A stretch of DNA of 64,000 nucleotides from Chitinophagaceae bacterium. Its GTDB lineage: Bacteria > Bacteroidota > Bacteroidia > Chitinophagales > Chitinophagaceae. The position numbers and the translations under genes are program-made. Where the stretch lies: positions 124,001 to 188,000 of the forward strand of contig CANFHA010000006.1 in the NCBI GenBank assembly GCA_947446645.1. Direction: 5' to 3'. The notes below the pieces were generated by a model. It searched no databases, was not told where the DNA came from, and worked only from the letters and a program-made list of their open reading frames with translations. Within the stretch, counting starts at the first letter, position 1. Every line of letters starts with the position of its first letter. Shown in pieces: positions 1 through 9,514 of the stretch.

Positions 1-702
1 CCTGACCGTATTCAGCGAGCCAAGGAACATGGTAAATATCGCCATAGCCGTGAGGATAAGCCCTAGTAGCAGCCACTTAAAGTTGCGTGCAAACAGTATT
101 ACATCCACAACGTAGTGTCCTGATGAGCCTTTCAGATTCTTAGGATCGGTCTCCATCACACTTGCCATAAACACAACCACTCCGGCAATAACAATAAGAG
201 AGATGATCTTGGGCAGGATCCCTTTTCTGAAGGAATAAATAAACCATAGCGAGATAATGAAAGCCATGATCATACCCATGAGCGGTGCCACGACTATGAA
301 ACTAACCGTCTTGATAATAGGTTCCGAATTCACGGCATGGAAGCCTGCATGCGCTATAGCCGCACCTGCAAACCCACCAATAAGGGTGTGGGACGAGCTG
401 GAAGGTATGCCATACCACCAGGTAAGCAGGTTCCATGATATAGCCGCTATGAGCCCGGACAGGATAACGGGCATGGTGATAAAATCCTCTTTCACCGTTT
501 TGGCAATAGTGTTGGCTACACCATGGTCGCGGAAGATGAAAAATGCCACGAAGTTGAACAGCGCAGCCCATATCACCGCCTGGAAAGGCGTTAATACCTT
601 TGTAGATACGATGGTAGCTATTGAGTTCGCTGCATCGTGAAAGCCATTGATATAATCAAATACCAGAGCCAACACCAGGATGACTATAAGGAGAACCGAC
701 AT
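1..702 (-). CDS. pit: PiT-family inorganic phosphate transporter (N-terminal part, gene runs off the left edge)
   Basis: Reading the minus strand from ATG at 702 gives 234 open codons to the window edge with no stop. The N-terminus is a membrane segment followed by GFHDAANSIAT, the hallmark of PiT/PHO4 phosphate permeases, and later a Ser-rich PSSSSHTLIGGFAGA loop, also typical of this family. Several further hydrophobic segments follow. These transporters import phosphate through the inner membrane, usually with a cation. The start lies 8 bases after the stop of the upstream DUF47 gene, the standard PiT accessory arrangement, so the two are probably one operon. The C-terminal half is outside the window, so intactness cannot be judged. 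Confidence 0.9.
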   Translation of the reverse strand, partial: MSVLLIVILVLALVFDYINGFHDAANSIATIVSTKVLTPFQAVIWAALFNFVAFFIFRDHGVANTIAKTVKEDFITMPVILSGLIAAISWNLLTWWYGIPSSSSHTLIGGFAGAAIAHAGFHAVNSEPIIKTVSFIVVAPLMGMIMAFIISLWFIYSFRKGILPKIISLIVIAGVVVFMASVMETDPKNLKGSSGHYVVDVILFARNFKWLLLGLILTAMAIFTMFLGSLNTVR

Positions 703-710
703 ACTGGGTA

Positions 711-1358
711 TTATGAGTATTTAATGATGATAGATTCCACAACATTTGCAGCGTCTTCGCATTTATCCGTCACTGTTTCCAGCATCTGATATATGTCTTT
801 CTGCTTTATCAGCTCTACTGCGCTTATGTTTGATGAGAACAGCTTAAGCATAGTGCTGTCCAGCAGGTCGTCGGCATCATTTTCCAGGCTATTTACAAGC
901 ACACAGGCCTCCGTTATAGCACGCAGGTCCTTCATGTCCCTGAGCGCATAAACACTTGTATTTATGGCTGCAATAGACTTTGAGATAATCTCTGCGAATG
1001 CAGGAAGTGTATTGTATTGGTCGTCTATCTGGTAGTTCACTATCCTTTTTGCCGCACCCCATATATAGTCGGCTATATCGTCCAGCGCGGTTGCGAGGTA
1101 GTGAATATCTTCTCTGTCAAATGGCGTTATAAAATTCTGGCCCAGCTCTATGAATATCCGGTGGGTGATCTCGTCGTTCTTGTGCTCGTGGTCCTCCAGT
1201 GTTCTCAGGATGGCGTCCCTTTTTGAAAGGTCTTCCTCACGCAGCGCCTTTGAAAAAGTATTTCCCATCTGTACCAGCGAAGCTGCCACTTCTTCAAATA
1301 AACCATAAAAAACGCGGTCTTTCGGCAAGAAAAATTTTAATACACTGTCAAAGCCCAT
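711..1358 (-). CDS. DUF47 / PhoU-like phosphate transport regulator
   Basis: A 215-residue, mostly helical, cytoplasmic protein with no signal peptide or membrane segment. Length and pattern (FFLPKDRVFYGLFEE at the N-terminus, a central DREDIHYLATALDDIADYIW helix with acidic metal-type residues, and an ENDADDL motif in the C-terminal half) match the DUF47 family, relatives of PhoU that accompany PiT phosphate permeases. The likely role is controlling permease activity; this is inferred from family and from the gene lying first in the same operon, 8 bases before the permease. A good Bacteroidota promoter lies 30 bases upstream. Confidence 0.88.
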   Translation of the reverse strand: MGFDSVLKFFLPKDRVFYGLFEEVAASLVQMGNTFSKALREEDLSKRDAILRTLEDHEHKNDEITHRIFIELGQNFITPFDREDIHYLATALDDIADYIWGAAKRIVNYQIDDQYNTLPAFAEIISKSIAAINTSVYALRDMKDLRAITEACVLVNSLENDADDLLDSTMLKLFSSNISAVELIKQKDIYQMLETVTDKCEDAANVVESIIIKYS

Positions 1359-1387
1359 AACAATTTCTTAATATAAATTTAACGTCG

Positions 1388-1418
1388 CAAAGCTATCCGC
1401 AATAATCGGGCTTTAAAA
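1388..1418 (-). promoter_or_regulatory. Promoter of the DUF47-PiT operon
   Basis: On the minus strand TAGCTTTG (1395-1388) is a perfect match to the Bacteroidota -7 box TAnnTTTG, with TTTT (1418-1415) in the -33 position after a 19-base gap. The predicted transcript start is near 1382, giving a leader of about 24 bases before the ATG at 1358. Confidence 0.6.
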
Positions 1419-1704
1419 ATGATAACGTAGACTTAATAATTTCTTAACATTGTCGTTTGCGGTGGATTAGAATAGAGGGTCAGTTGGCACTTTGGCATGC
1501 GGAAGAACAACTCATCTATAAATGACTTATTGTGCCCGAAAAATGAATACAAGGAATCTACATGCTGCATATATATATATTCGTTGACGGCTTTGTTGGC
1601 GAAAAAATTAAGTTCCATAGCTTCAGCCATGGATTCCCACTACGATCGGCAGCGGCATATATATCAACAATTAGTTTGCTGTATATACCGTTTTTGGAGT
1701 AGAT
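1419..1704. other. Gene-poor gap before the methyltransferase cassette, with one weak minus-strand ORF
   Basis: The gap between the phosphate operon and the three-gene cassette is AT-rich, with two short runs of alternating TA (near 1570 and 1660). A 65-codon ATG-started frame runs on the minus strand at 1630-1433. Its product would be soluble and has no motif I recognise; I see no promoter or partner for it, so I do not call it a gene. It may be the left junction of an acquired cassette. Confidence 0.35.
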
Positions 1705-2736
1705 TTGTCAATCGCATCTATGAGTGTAGAAAATAAAAAAAATAAAAATTTACCTCAAATAATTAGCCTCTTTTGCGGAGCAGGTGGGCTAGATTTGGGC
1801 TTCGTGCAAGCTGGCTACAAAGTAGCCTTAGCAATTGACTATGAAATGGCAGCAATCAATACCCATAGAAAGAACTTCAATACTACCAAAAGTTTGCAAT
1901 GCGACCTAACAGTACTAGGCCCAGAAGGCGTGTTAAAGCTAGTTCGAAAGGAGCTTCGAAAAGGCTCTCGGATTGGGCTGATCGGAGGCCCTCCGTGCCA
2001 AGGGTTTTCCAGGTCAAACCCATCATCAGACGTAGACGATCCTAGAAATTTACTCCCCCTTTTGTATGTGAATATTATACAAGAGTTGCAAAAGGTTTAT
2101 CATGTGGAATTCGTGGTTTTTGAAAATGTCTTAGGGATGAAAGACAAGAAGCATGCAAGCAAGTACAAATCTCTAATTCTCGGCTTAAAGCGGCTGCATT
2201 TTGATGTGACAGAAAAAGAGTTGTGCGCATTGGACTATGGGGTACCTCAGAAACGAAACAGAATAATTATCTCAGCCATGCGGAGCCAACAAGGCTACGG
2301 GGAAGTAGTTCCTGCAAAAACAACTGGGCAAACAACTGTCCGAGAAGCCATCGGCGCGCTGACTGAACCGACATTTTTTAACCGGAGTCTGACTGCAAAG
2401 GACATTCCGTTTCATCCCAATCATTGGACAATGAATCCCAAATCAAAAAAATTCTCCGATCCTTCATTGCAAACCAATGGTAACAGAAGTTTTAGGAAAT
2501 TAGCTTGGGATAAGGCCGCGCCAACAATTGCTTTTGGAAACCGGGAGATTCATTTGCACCCAGATGGAAGAAGACGACTTAGTATTTATGAAGCAATGTT
2601 ATTGCAAGGGTTTCCCACAAATTTTGTTCTTGAGGGAAATTTTTCTCAGCAAGTGCTGCAAATTTCAAATGCAGTACCACCTCCACTAGCTTTTAGCGTG
2701 GCCAATGCCGTCGCCAATTCAATGAATTTTAAATAA
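1705..2736 (+). CDS. DNA (cytosine-5-)-methyltransferase, first gene of a three-gene cassette
   Basis: A C5 cytosine methyltransferase of about 343 residues carrying the family motifs in order: SAM-binding FCGAGGLDLGF (residues 23-33), catalytic GGPPCQGFS with Cys98, ENVLGM around 139 (motif VI Glu), QKRNRIII around 188 (motif VIII), and a C-terminal ISNAVPPPLAFSVANAV (motif X). It transfers a methyl group from SAM to a cytosine in a specific DNA site; the target is not predictable by eye. The open frame begins with TTG at 1705, six bases after a GGAG; an in-frame ATG at 1720 is equally possible. Next gene starts 6 bases downstream. Catalytic residues all look intact. Confidence 0.93.
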   Translation: MSIASMSVENKKNKNLPQIISLFCGAGGLDLGFVQAGYKVALAIDYEMAAINTHRKNFNTTKSLQCDLTVLGPEGVLKLVRKELRKGSRIGLIGGPPCQGFSRSNPSSDVDDPRNLLPLLYVNIIQELQKVYHVEFVVFENVLGMKDKKHASKYKSLILGLKRLHFDVTEKELCALDYGVPQKRNRIIISAMRSQQGYGEVVPAKTTGQTTVREAIGALTEPTFFNRSLTAKDIPFHPNHWTMNPKSKKFSDPSLQTNGNRSFRKLAWDKAAPTIAFGNREIHLHPDGRRRLSIYEAMLLQGFPTNFVLEGNFSQQVLQISNAVPPPLAFSVANAVANSMNFK

Positions 2737-2742
2737 GAACGC

Positions 2743-4704
2743 ATGCAAGATTCTGATTTACACCGCAAGCAGATTGAAGAAGCTTCTATTGTTCAACAGA
2801 TACAAAGTAGTGAAGGCAGCGAACATGTTGTCAAGACTATTTTAAAAACTGATGAAAGGGTAATTGCTCGAGTCACTGATGGTATATATCGGCAGCCGGC
2901 TTCGGCCTTACGGGAGCTTATTTCCAATGCATATGATGCTGATGCAACTAGGGTAGTTATTAAAACAGATGCCCCCAGATTCGATAAAATTTCTATTGAA
3001 GACAACGGTTTAGGTATGACTCCAGAAGCTTTAACACACATGTTATTGCATATAGGAGGCAGTGCAAAACGCCAGCTAATTGGGAAAGATTTAGGAATTA
3101 CTGATAAAAAAGATCCAACACTCAGTCCTTCTGGGCGGAAACTGATTGGGAAAATTGGAATCGGCATATTTTCTGTGTCACAATTGACTCACAAATTTCA
3201 AATAATAACTAAGGTAAAAGGGGATAAATACAGAACTGTCGCTACAGTAGTACTGAAGCAATATTCAGATGACAATCCCATAAGCGCCACAAATGAATAT
3301 GAGTCTGGAAAAGTAAATATATGGAGGGAAAAAGCCACCGACAACGATGCTCAAGGAACTACCATTGTCTTGACCAACATTAAGCCCCAAGCAAGAGATA
3401 CTTTGATGAGTAAGGATATTTGGTCGGGTTTAGAAGATGCTGATGATGATAATGTTTCTAATGAGCCCCGGTTAATAGAGCCGCCCAAATTTCATATTGG
3501 CAGAGTAGACTCAACGGGGCAAAATTTAAAAAAAACCAACGGTGCGTTATCCAACATGCCGTGGCAGTCATCCGATTCGCCTGAACAAGCTTTCGATAAG
3601 CTAGTACACAGTGTTTGGGATGAAATTTTGCATTCGAATCCTAACCCACAACTTGAGAAACTTTTTGACTATTATTTACAGATGGCTTGGCAGTTAAGCT
3701 TAGCGCTACCTATACCCTATGTTCGCGGGCATCTTTTTGATATGGATTTGTCCGGCTGGGCAGAAACATATCTTTTGTCTAACGAAAGAAAGGGTCAAGC
3801 AAAGCATGTTGAACTGACTAAAGGAAAAATCATACGAGATGTGCTAGGGCTAGAAGATGGAAAGAAAATTAGCACATTTGATGTGTTTTTTGACGACTTA
3901 AAGTTATCACGACCAATCAAATATAAGGGGATGCCCGCAGCCTCTCATTCGATAAAAAAGCCATTAATTTTTATTGGGAGGTGTCAAGAATCATTTAAAG
4001 GCTACCCAATTGAAGTTACCGGAGGCCCATTAGAATTTGAAGCATACCTTTTTTGGACTCCTAAGGTGGCTCCGACAGAACACCGAGGCGTATTAGTTCG
4101 AATAAATGGTGCAAGTGGAACATTGTTTGATCCTTCATTTATGAATTATCAAGTTTCGGAGCAGACGAGAACAAGACAAACTACTTGCGAAATATTTATT
4201 CGCAAGGGCTTTGACAGCGCTTTGAACATTGATCGTGAGTCCTTCAATTTTTCCCATCCGCATGCAGTTTACATAACAAGATGGTTGCACGGTGCACTAA
4301 GGCAACTCGCTACCGCCCAGAAAAAATACGCTAATGAAATTAGGGTCGCGGAGAGAAACGAAAGTCAAACTCAAACTTTGACTAACCTTCAACAAATAGC
4401 TGAAGATCTCTGGAAAGAAGAAACAAAAGATGTGGCTTCGCAACCACCTTCTATTGTTTTCGATGATAACAATTCACAGCAAGGAAAGTTGATTGAAGAT
4501 GCTGATATGCGATTTAACAGAGCTTCAATTGTTCAAAATAAAAGGCCCAAAACTGTTTCGGCTGCCCAATCCATTATATTAGACGAAAAGTTAAAAGCAA
4601 TTGTGCAAGTACTTGCATCGTTCAATTTACTCGACAACCTGAGTAAAACAAAACAAGAACGATTATTAAAAGCTATCTATCAAATTATTGAAACAACAGA
4701 GTAA
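2743..4704 (+). CDS. GHKL (Hsp90/MutL-type) ATPase, second gene of the cassette
   Basis: A 653-residue soluble protein with an N-terminal GHKL ATPase domain: N-box ELISNAYDADA (58-68), DNGLGM (87-92), and glycine-rich GKIGIGIFS (136-144). The order and the ISNAYDADA wording are those of Hsp90/MutL/MORC-like ATPases rather than of histidine kinases; no HisKA or PAS domain is present. The remaining roughly 450 residues match nothing I recognise; residues 520-570 are charged and could form a coiled coil. GHKL ATPases of this kind are known from restriction-modification operons. It is sandwiched between a DNA methyltransferase (6-base gap) and an uncharacterised gene (stop and start overlap by one base), so translation is probably coupled. 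Confidence 0.85.
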   Translation: MQDSDLHRKQIEEASIVQQIQSSEGSEHVVKTILKTDERVIARVTDGIYRQPASALRELISNAYDADATRVVIKTDAPRFDKISIEDNGLGMTPEALTHMLLHIGGSAKRQLIGKDLGITDKKDPTLSPSGRKLIGKIGIGIFSVSQLTHKFQIITKVKGDKYRTVATVVLKQYSDDNPISATNEYESGKVNIWREKATDNDAQGTTIVLTNIKPQARDTLMSKDIWSGLEDADDDNVSNEPRLIEPPKFHIGRVDSTGQNLKKTNGALSNMPWQSSDSPEQAFDKLVHSVWDEILHSNPNPQLEKLFDYYLQMAWQLSLALPIPYVRGHLFDMDLSGWAETYLLSNERKGQAKHVELTKGKIIRDVLGLEDGKKISTFDVFFDDLKLSRPIKYKGMPAASHSIKKPLIFIGRCQESFKGYPIEVTGGPLEFEAYLFWTPKVAPTEHRGVLVRINGASGTLFDPSFMNYQVSEQTRTRQTTCEIFIRKGFDSALNIDRESFNFSHPHAVYITRWLHGALRQLATAQKKYANEIRVAERNESQTQTLTNLQQIAEDLWKEETKDVASQPPSIVFDDNNSQQGKLIEDADMRFNRASIVQNKRPKTVSAAQSIILDEKLKAIVQVLASFNLLDNLSKTKQERLLKAIYQIIETTE

Positions 4705-5873
4705 TGCCAGAAACACCAATACCGCCTGATAAAAGCCTTGCTTCTGAATTATTCAATATGGACGAATATTCTCCAGAAGAACGTCAAAAAAAAGAATTCC
4801 TTCCATGGCACAAACCAAGGAAACAGTTTGTTCGTCATCATCAATGGTGTGAACAAATTCATTCAATGCTTCAAGAGTTTACTCCCGAAAATAAAGTATT
4901 GCGATATCTTGGTTTGCCCGGTGAAGACCTTTTGGACCTAAGGTATTTTCATAGTCAAATATGTGCTCCACTTGATCTCAAGTTGAAATTTCTTGGATTT
5001 AATCGTGGGGCAAATAGAAATTCCGGTGAGCAGTCGGAATTGAACCTATCACTAGATGAAATCAATAAGCTAGGAAATATAGACCCCCAATCCGATATAA
5101 TTGGGGACGACATATGTCAATTAGCTATTCCAGAGTCAGTGGCATGGAACAGAACGTGCACGATCGGACCTTATGACGTGATTAACATCGACCTTTGCGA
5201 TGGTTTTGGGAAGCATGGGCCTAATCAATTTAGAGAAACGCATTACAATGCATTGCATCAATTAATGACACTTCAAGCGCGGAAGCCAGCGCCTTGGCTG
5301 TTATTATTAACGACAAGAACAAGTTCCGCTGATATTCACGAGGCAATAATGACAATTTTAAAAGGACTTTATAATTCCAATCTGACAGTACATTCTACGT
5401 TTAGAGAGGCTTCTTTTGAAAAATTTGGAATTAATGATGAAGCTAGCCTTGATAGCATACTTGAAAGTGAAAAAGGTGTTTCAGATATCTTTCTCGTGTC
5501 ATTGTGCAAATGGATTGCGAGTATCGCAGTTTCTCAAAATCCGCCATCTAAACTCGAAGTAAAAAGTGTACTCGGCTATAAAGTTGCGGAACAAGCCAAT
5601 TTCCAGGATTTGGTTTCAATAGCAATCAAAATAACTCCGACTTTTATCGTTGGCAGAGATGCAATAGGACTATCGAACGCTCATGCTACAGGACCGAATG
5701 AATGTCAAATGGCAATTCAAGCTTTAAATAGGATCGCCAGGCAAAAAGATGTAGACGATATACTAAGTAAAGACGAAGAATTGCTTGCTGAGATGATTTC
5801 AATGTCAGCTGAAATACTCAAAGATGCTCGGTATGATGTATCTACATACCCCGATTGGGCTCGAAACAAATAA
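4704..5873 (+). CDS. Uncharacterised protein with methyltransferase-like motifs, third gene of the cassette
   Basis: A 389-residue soluble protein. I do not recognise a characterised family. Visible landmarks: a conserved-looking basic stretch FLPWHKPRKQFVR (32-44); LRYLGLPGEDLLDLR (66-80), which resembles a Rossmann SAM-binding motif I; YDVINIDLCDGFG (157-169), like the acidic motif IV strand of methyltransferases; and hydrophobic strand PWLLLLTTR (197-205). No PD-(D/E)xK, HNH, GIY-YIG or PLD nuclease motif is seen. Its ATG overlaps the last base of the ATPase stop codon, tying it to the cassette. Candidate roles are a second or inactive methyltransferase, or the effector of a defence system; neither is shown. 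Confidence 0.75.
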   Translation: MPETPIPPDKSLASELFNMDEYSPEERQKKEFLPWHKPRKQFVRHHQWCEQIHSMLQEFTPENKVLRYLGLPGEDLLDLRYFHSQICAPLDLKLKFLGFNRGANRNSGEQSELNLSLDEINKLGNIDPQSDIIGDDICQLAIPESVAWNRTCTIGPYDVINIDLCDGFGKHGPNQFRETHYNALHQLMTLQARKPAPWLLLLTTRTSSADIHEAIMTILKGLYNSNLTVHSTFREASFEKFGINDEASLDSILESEKGVSDIFLVSLCKWIASIAVSQNPPSKLEVKSVLGYKVAEQANFQDLVSIAIKITPTFIVGRDAIGLSNAHATGPNECQMAIQALNRIARQKDVDDILSKDEELLAEMISMSAEILKDARYDVSTYPDWARNK

Positions 5874-5930
5874 ATCCTTCTCTTGTTACTAGTATCGAAA
5901 TTTAGGCCCGCTGTTAGTATAAGGAGTTTC

Positions 5931-8900
5931 TTACCTAACAATCATCAATTGCTTTACAAATTGTTTGTCATTCTCACCCTGCACAACAAGCTCATAAACA
6001 CCAACGGGCAATGACGATACTTTAAGCATTAACGTTAAATCCCCTTTCATTACATTCTCTTGTTTGCGGCTTACACATTTACCCAGCTGATCATACAAGC
6101 TGATTGCTACAGTTGCCGACTTTATACCGCTAGCATTTATATGCACATTATCGCCGGCAGGGTTAGGATATACTTCCACCGTACCCTCTGCCGTAGCATT
6201 GCTCACCGCTAGTGTAGACACTACGCGCAGATTTATATTATCAATGTATATATTCTGCCCGTAGTGACCTATGTTATCAAATGCCAGCTGGATAGAATTA
6301 CCTATGTAGGAGTTGAGGAAAATACTATCGGTTCTCCACTGCGTAGGGGTGGGTAAAAACGCATTCGTGGTATCCGGCGCAGTAGCCAGTGCGTTAGTAT
6401 CTTTTTCGTACACAGTTGTAAATGTCCGTCCGCAATCCGTAGACACTTCCACCATTAGGCTATCATGGTAGCCGGGATAGTAGGCATAAGCCACATCGAA
6501 TGTGAGGTATGCGCTGGATACATGCGTCAAATCAACCTTGGGTGTTATGATACGGTCATGCCGTCCGCCACAATCGTTATCGAAATTATCAAAATTCATA
6601 CTCTGCGCACTGCTGCCATAACCGCCGCAGGCATTGGAGTGCTGCCAGTTTACACCGCTTTGCGAATTGTATGCCCACAACGGACTTGGCGGAAACACAG
6701 ACTCCTCAAAATCTTCAGAGAGACCACTGACAGAACCTCCGGACAAAACGATATAGGCAGGCTTAGCAATGGTATCATTGCCCGCAGGGCCAAACACAGT
6801 AAGCGTGGCATCATAGCTGCCAACTGCCGGGTATACTACCACCGGGCTATCCAGCGTAGAAGTAGACGGTATACCGCCCGGAAAATTCCACACGAAAGAG
6901 GTGATATTGCCATACACAGATTTAGTGTAATGAACGGTATCACCGGGACATATGTTTTGCTTGTCGGCCGTGAAGTCGCCCGATGGCGGCAGGTTTGCAA
7001 AAATATTGCACTCCCACACGCCGCGCCCATAGGTAGATACCCTGAGTATGCTTGCTGAAGTACTATCATTATACACCATCATATCCGTTATCTGCGGAAT
7101 AGAGGGCAGGCCCGCGGTGTTGGTCCAGGTAGTAGTGGTGCTGTCTTTATAATAAACCGAACTGCCTTCGCATACAAAAAGCCTTTGCTTTGCAGAATAC
7201 TCATCGGCCACTACACGGCGTATGTTGAGGCCGGGTAGCGATGCGCCTATATTCGTCCAGCTTGCCCCCTTGTTTACAGAGCGATAGATCCTGTTGTTAC
7301 AGCTGAGAAAGACAACATTACTATTGTATTTATCAGTTGCCAGGCTGGCCATCACGTTAGTAGCAACGGGTGTGCTTAGTGTCACAAAACCCGGAGATGG
7401 ATCCATTGCATTGTCGCTCCTGTAGAGATTACCATTGTCGGTCACCAGGTACAGAATATTGATATCTGCCCTGCACGAGGCTATGCTGCGGATGTTCTCA
7501 TTGGTAGCATGTATCAGCGTCCACGAAGGGGATGCAAGGTCGATATCTGCAGACCGCCAAAGGCTGTCGGTACCTGCAAAAGCAACGTTGGTAGCTGAGG
7601 GAGGAAAATCTATGTGCCACGAAGATCCGCCTGGGTCTGGCAGGTTATATGGCTGATCGCCTCCCAGGGGTAGCAGGTTTCTGCGGTTGTCATTGTCGTA
7701 GTAAACCGTGCCGCTGCCCAGCCTGTCAAATTCGCACACAGGTCCCCAGTCGCCGCCACGGTTGGTTTTCCAGGTACCGTCAAAGTAGAATTCGCCATTG
7801 TCCTGCGAGCCTATGCTGATAAGCTGGCGTACCACCGGGCTCTGTGCTGCGTGGTATATTTCTGTTGCTGCCAGGCCATCGCTCCTTGGTGTCCATAGGG
7901 TAGCAAGCGGATCTGTAGACAACCATACACCGCCATCATTAGCATTAAAGCGTTGTGAAAGGTTGTATGGGTTGAACTCTATATCGTGCATATCCGTATG
8001 CACCTGGTTCCACCATTGCGTACGCCAGCTCCACGTGAGCCCGCCATCTGTAGAGCGCCACACACAGTGCGACACCAGCAGCAGCTCATTTGCGTCAGCA
8101 GGATTTACAGTGAGGTTAAAATTATAATCGCCCTGCGAACCCGATGTAATGGTGGAATCGTAGCACACCAGGCATTGCGTACTGCTGCTGTAGATGTTGG
8201 TAAAGTTCGACCCGCCATCGGTTGACCTCAATATCTCTCCGTAGTTATCGGTAGTACCCAGGTACACCACATTGGCATCTGCCGCGCTCACACCTATTCG
8301 CAGCCCCTGGTTGCCCGATGGCACCACTACCCCACTCGTAATATGGACCCATGTAATGCCCATGTCGGTACTCCTGTAAAAATCCGTGCTGGTAGCCGCA
8401 TACAAGGTAGTTGTGCTCCCCGGCTTTAGCTTCATGCTTCTGAAATCACCGCCGATAAAAGTCTCCGTCCATGAAGCACCTGCATTTGTTGTCCGCCATA
8501 TACCATCATCAGTAGCAGCAATAAGGTTATTGTTATTGGTGGGATCCATTATTATTTCCAGCGCCATACGGTTGCCTGGGCCCGTGTTTGCAGGCGAAAA
8601 AGTATTGCCCCCATCTGTGCTTTTCCATATACCATAGTCATCCCCATAATAATTTGGGTCGCCTGTTGAGAGATAAAGAATGTTGTCGTTGGTATAGTCT
8701 ATGCATACCGATGCACACGCTGTAGTGGGCAGCACCTCGGTACCGGGCGTTACTGCCCACGTGGCACCATTGTCCGTACTAATGTATAGCCCGCCCGATG
8801 CGCTTACTGCATACATCTTCATCGGGTTAGTGGGGTGGAATTTCAGCTGGCATACCCTTCCCATTCCATTCACCTGTCCGCTCACATTTACAGGAAACAA

Positions 8901-8996
8901 TAGCGGGCCGGTATTAGACCAGGTGCCTACCAGCTGGGCATCTGCAATATGAAACATCATTGCCGCTAACAGGCACAATAACAAACGTGATCTCAT
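5931..8996 (-). CDS. Secreted Asp-box (sortilin/BNR-like) propeller protein with PKD domain and T9SS type A sorting signal
   Basis: A 1021-residue exported protein. A signal peptide (about 1-20, ending ADAQ) is followed by many Asp-box repeats of the form S-x-D-x-G-x-T-W (STDNGATW, STDGGNTF, STDGGLTW, SVNKGASW) spanning about 30-680, the pattern of VPS10/sortilin-like and BNR beta-propellers. A PKD domain follows (about 690-775), then a jelly-roll-like region with FEESVFPPSPLW (about 800-935), and a C-terminal VYPNPAGDNVHI...LPVGVYELVV module, the T9SS type A sorting domain. It is therefore predicted to cross the outer membrane by T9SS and be attached to or shed from the surface. Substrate unknown. 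Confidence 0.88.
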   Translation of the reverse strand: MRSRLLLCLLAAMMFHIADAQLVGTWSNTGPLLFPVNVSGQVNGMGRVCQLKFHPTNPMKMYAVSASGGLYISTDNGATWAVTPGTEVLPTTACASVCIDYTNDNILYLSTGDPNYYGDDYGIWKSTDGGNTFSPANTGPGNRMALEIIMDPTNNNNLIAATDDGIWRTTNAGASWTETFIGGDFRSMKLKPGSTTTLYAATSTDFYRSTDMGITWVHITSGVVVPSGNQGLRIGVSAADANVVYLGTTDNYGEILRSTDGGSNFTNIYSSSTQCLVCYDSTITSGSQGDYNFNLTVNPADANELLLVSHCVWRSTDGGLTWSWRTQWWNQVHTDMHDIEFNPYNLSQRFNANDGGVWLSTDPLATLWTPRSDGLAATEIYHAAQSPVVRQLISIGSQDNGEFYFDGTWKTNRGGDWGPVCEFDRLGSGTVYYDNDNRRNLLPLGGDQPYNLPDPGGSSWHIDFPPSATNVAFAGTDSLWRSADIDLASPSWTLIHATNENIRSIASCRADINILYLVTDNGNLYRSDNAMDPSPGFVTLSTPVATNVMASLATDKYNSNVVFLSCNNRIYRSVNKGASWTNIGASLPGLNIRRVVADEYSAKQRLFVCEGSSVYYKDSTTTTWTNTAGLPSIPQITDMMVYNDSTSASILRVSTYGRGVWECNIFANLPPSGDFTADKQNICPGDTVHYTKSVYGNITSFVWNFPGGIPSTSTLDSPVVVYPAVGSYDATLTVFGPAGNDTIAKPAYIVLSGGSVSGLSEDFEESVFPPSPLWAYNSQSGVNWQHSNACGGYGSSAQSMNFDNFDNDCGGRHDRIITPKVDLTHVSSAYLTFDVAYAYYPGYHDSLMVEVSTDCGRTFTTVYEKDTNALATAPDTTNAFLPTPTQWRTDSIFLNSYIGNSIQLAFDNIGHYGQNIYIDNINLRVVSTLAVSNATAEGTVEVYPNPAGDNVHINASGIKSATVAISLYDQLGKCVSRKQENVMKGDLTLMLKVSSLPVGVYELVVQGENDKQFVKQLMIVR

Positions 8997-9015
8997 CTGA
9001 TAATTTTTCGGTGTG

Positions 9016-9426
9016 CTACTTTGTCTTATTCTCTCTCCATATTTTCAGCCGCTGCGCAGGCGTTAGTATACTTCCGTCGGCCTGCACATAAGGCCTCACT
9101 TTATCGCGCCAGTGTTCATATCGTTTCACTTCCATGCGCATCCGGTCTTCAGCCTGCATCCTGCGCAGATCACGCTTACCCGGGTGCTTTTCTGCTTTGG
9201 CATGCTCCCCTATCACATCATGTTCTCCTCCCGGGTTTTCATGATGCTTAAAATAGATCTTAAAGGCTTTTTCCGCTTCAAAAAAATTAACCGCAGTATC
9301 CTTTATCATCTTTATCCATACCGGCTTATTTGCGTAGTCCTTTTCTGAATACACAGTTACCGGTTGCTGTGCATGGGCAACACAGCTTGCAATGAGCAAC
9401 GCAAACAGTAGAAATGATTTTTTCAA
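9016..9426 (-). CDS. Small exported hypothetical protein
   Basis: A 136-residue protein with a clear signal peptide (MKKSFLLFALLIASCVAHAQ) and a mature part rich in Lys, Glu, His and Arg (for example HHENPGGEHDVIGEHAKAEKH around 62-82), which may be a helical periplasmic protein. I recognise no domain. It ends 20 bases before the start of the downstream propeller protein on the same strand, so the two may be co-transcribed. The cysteine in ASCVAHAQ does not look like a lipobox, since AHAQ is the better signal peptidase I site. Confidence 0.7.
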   Translation of the reverse strand: MKKSFLLFALLIASCVAHAQQPVTVYSEKDYANKPVWIKMIKDTAVNFFEAEKAFKIYFKHHENPGGEHDVIGEHAKAEKHPGKRDLRRMQAEDRMRMEVKRYEHWRDKVRPYVQADGSILTPAQRLKIWRENKTK

Positions 9427-9514
9427 TATCGGCTTGTTTCATACGAATTTACACTTATTCATTCAATCAGCTGATAGCCTTTATTTCATTATATTGCGCC
9501 CTGAAAACACTACA

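Noticed and set aside
1705-5873. Calling the cassette a standard type II restriction-modification system
   Set aside because: No restriction-nuclease motif is visible in either partner gene, so the label would overclaim.
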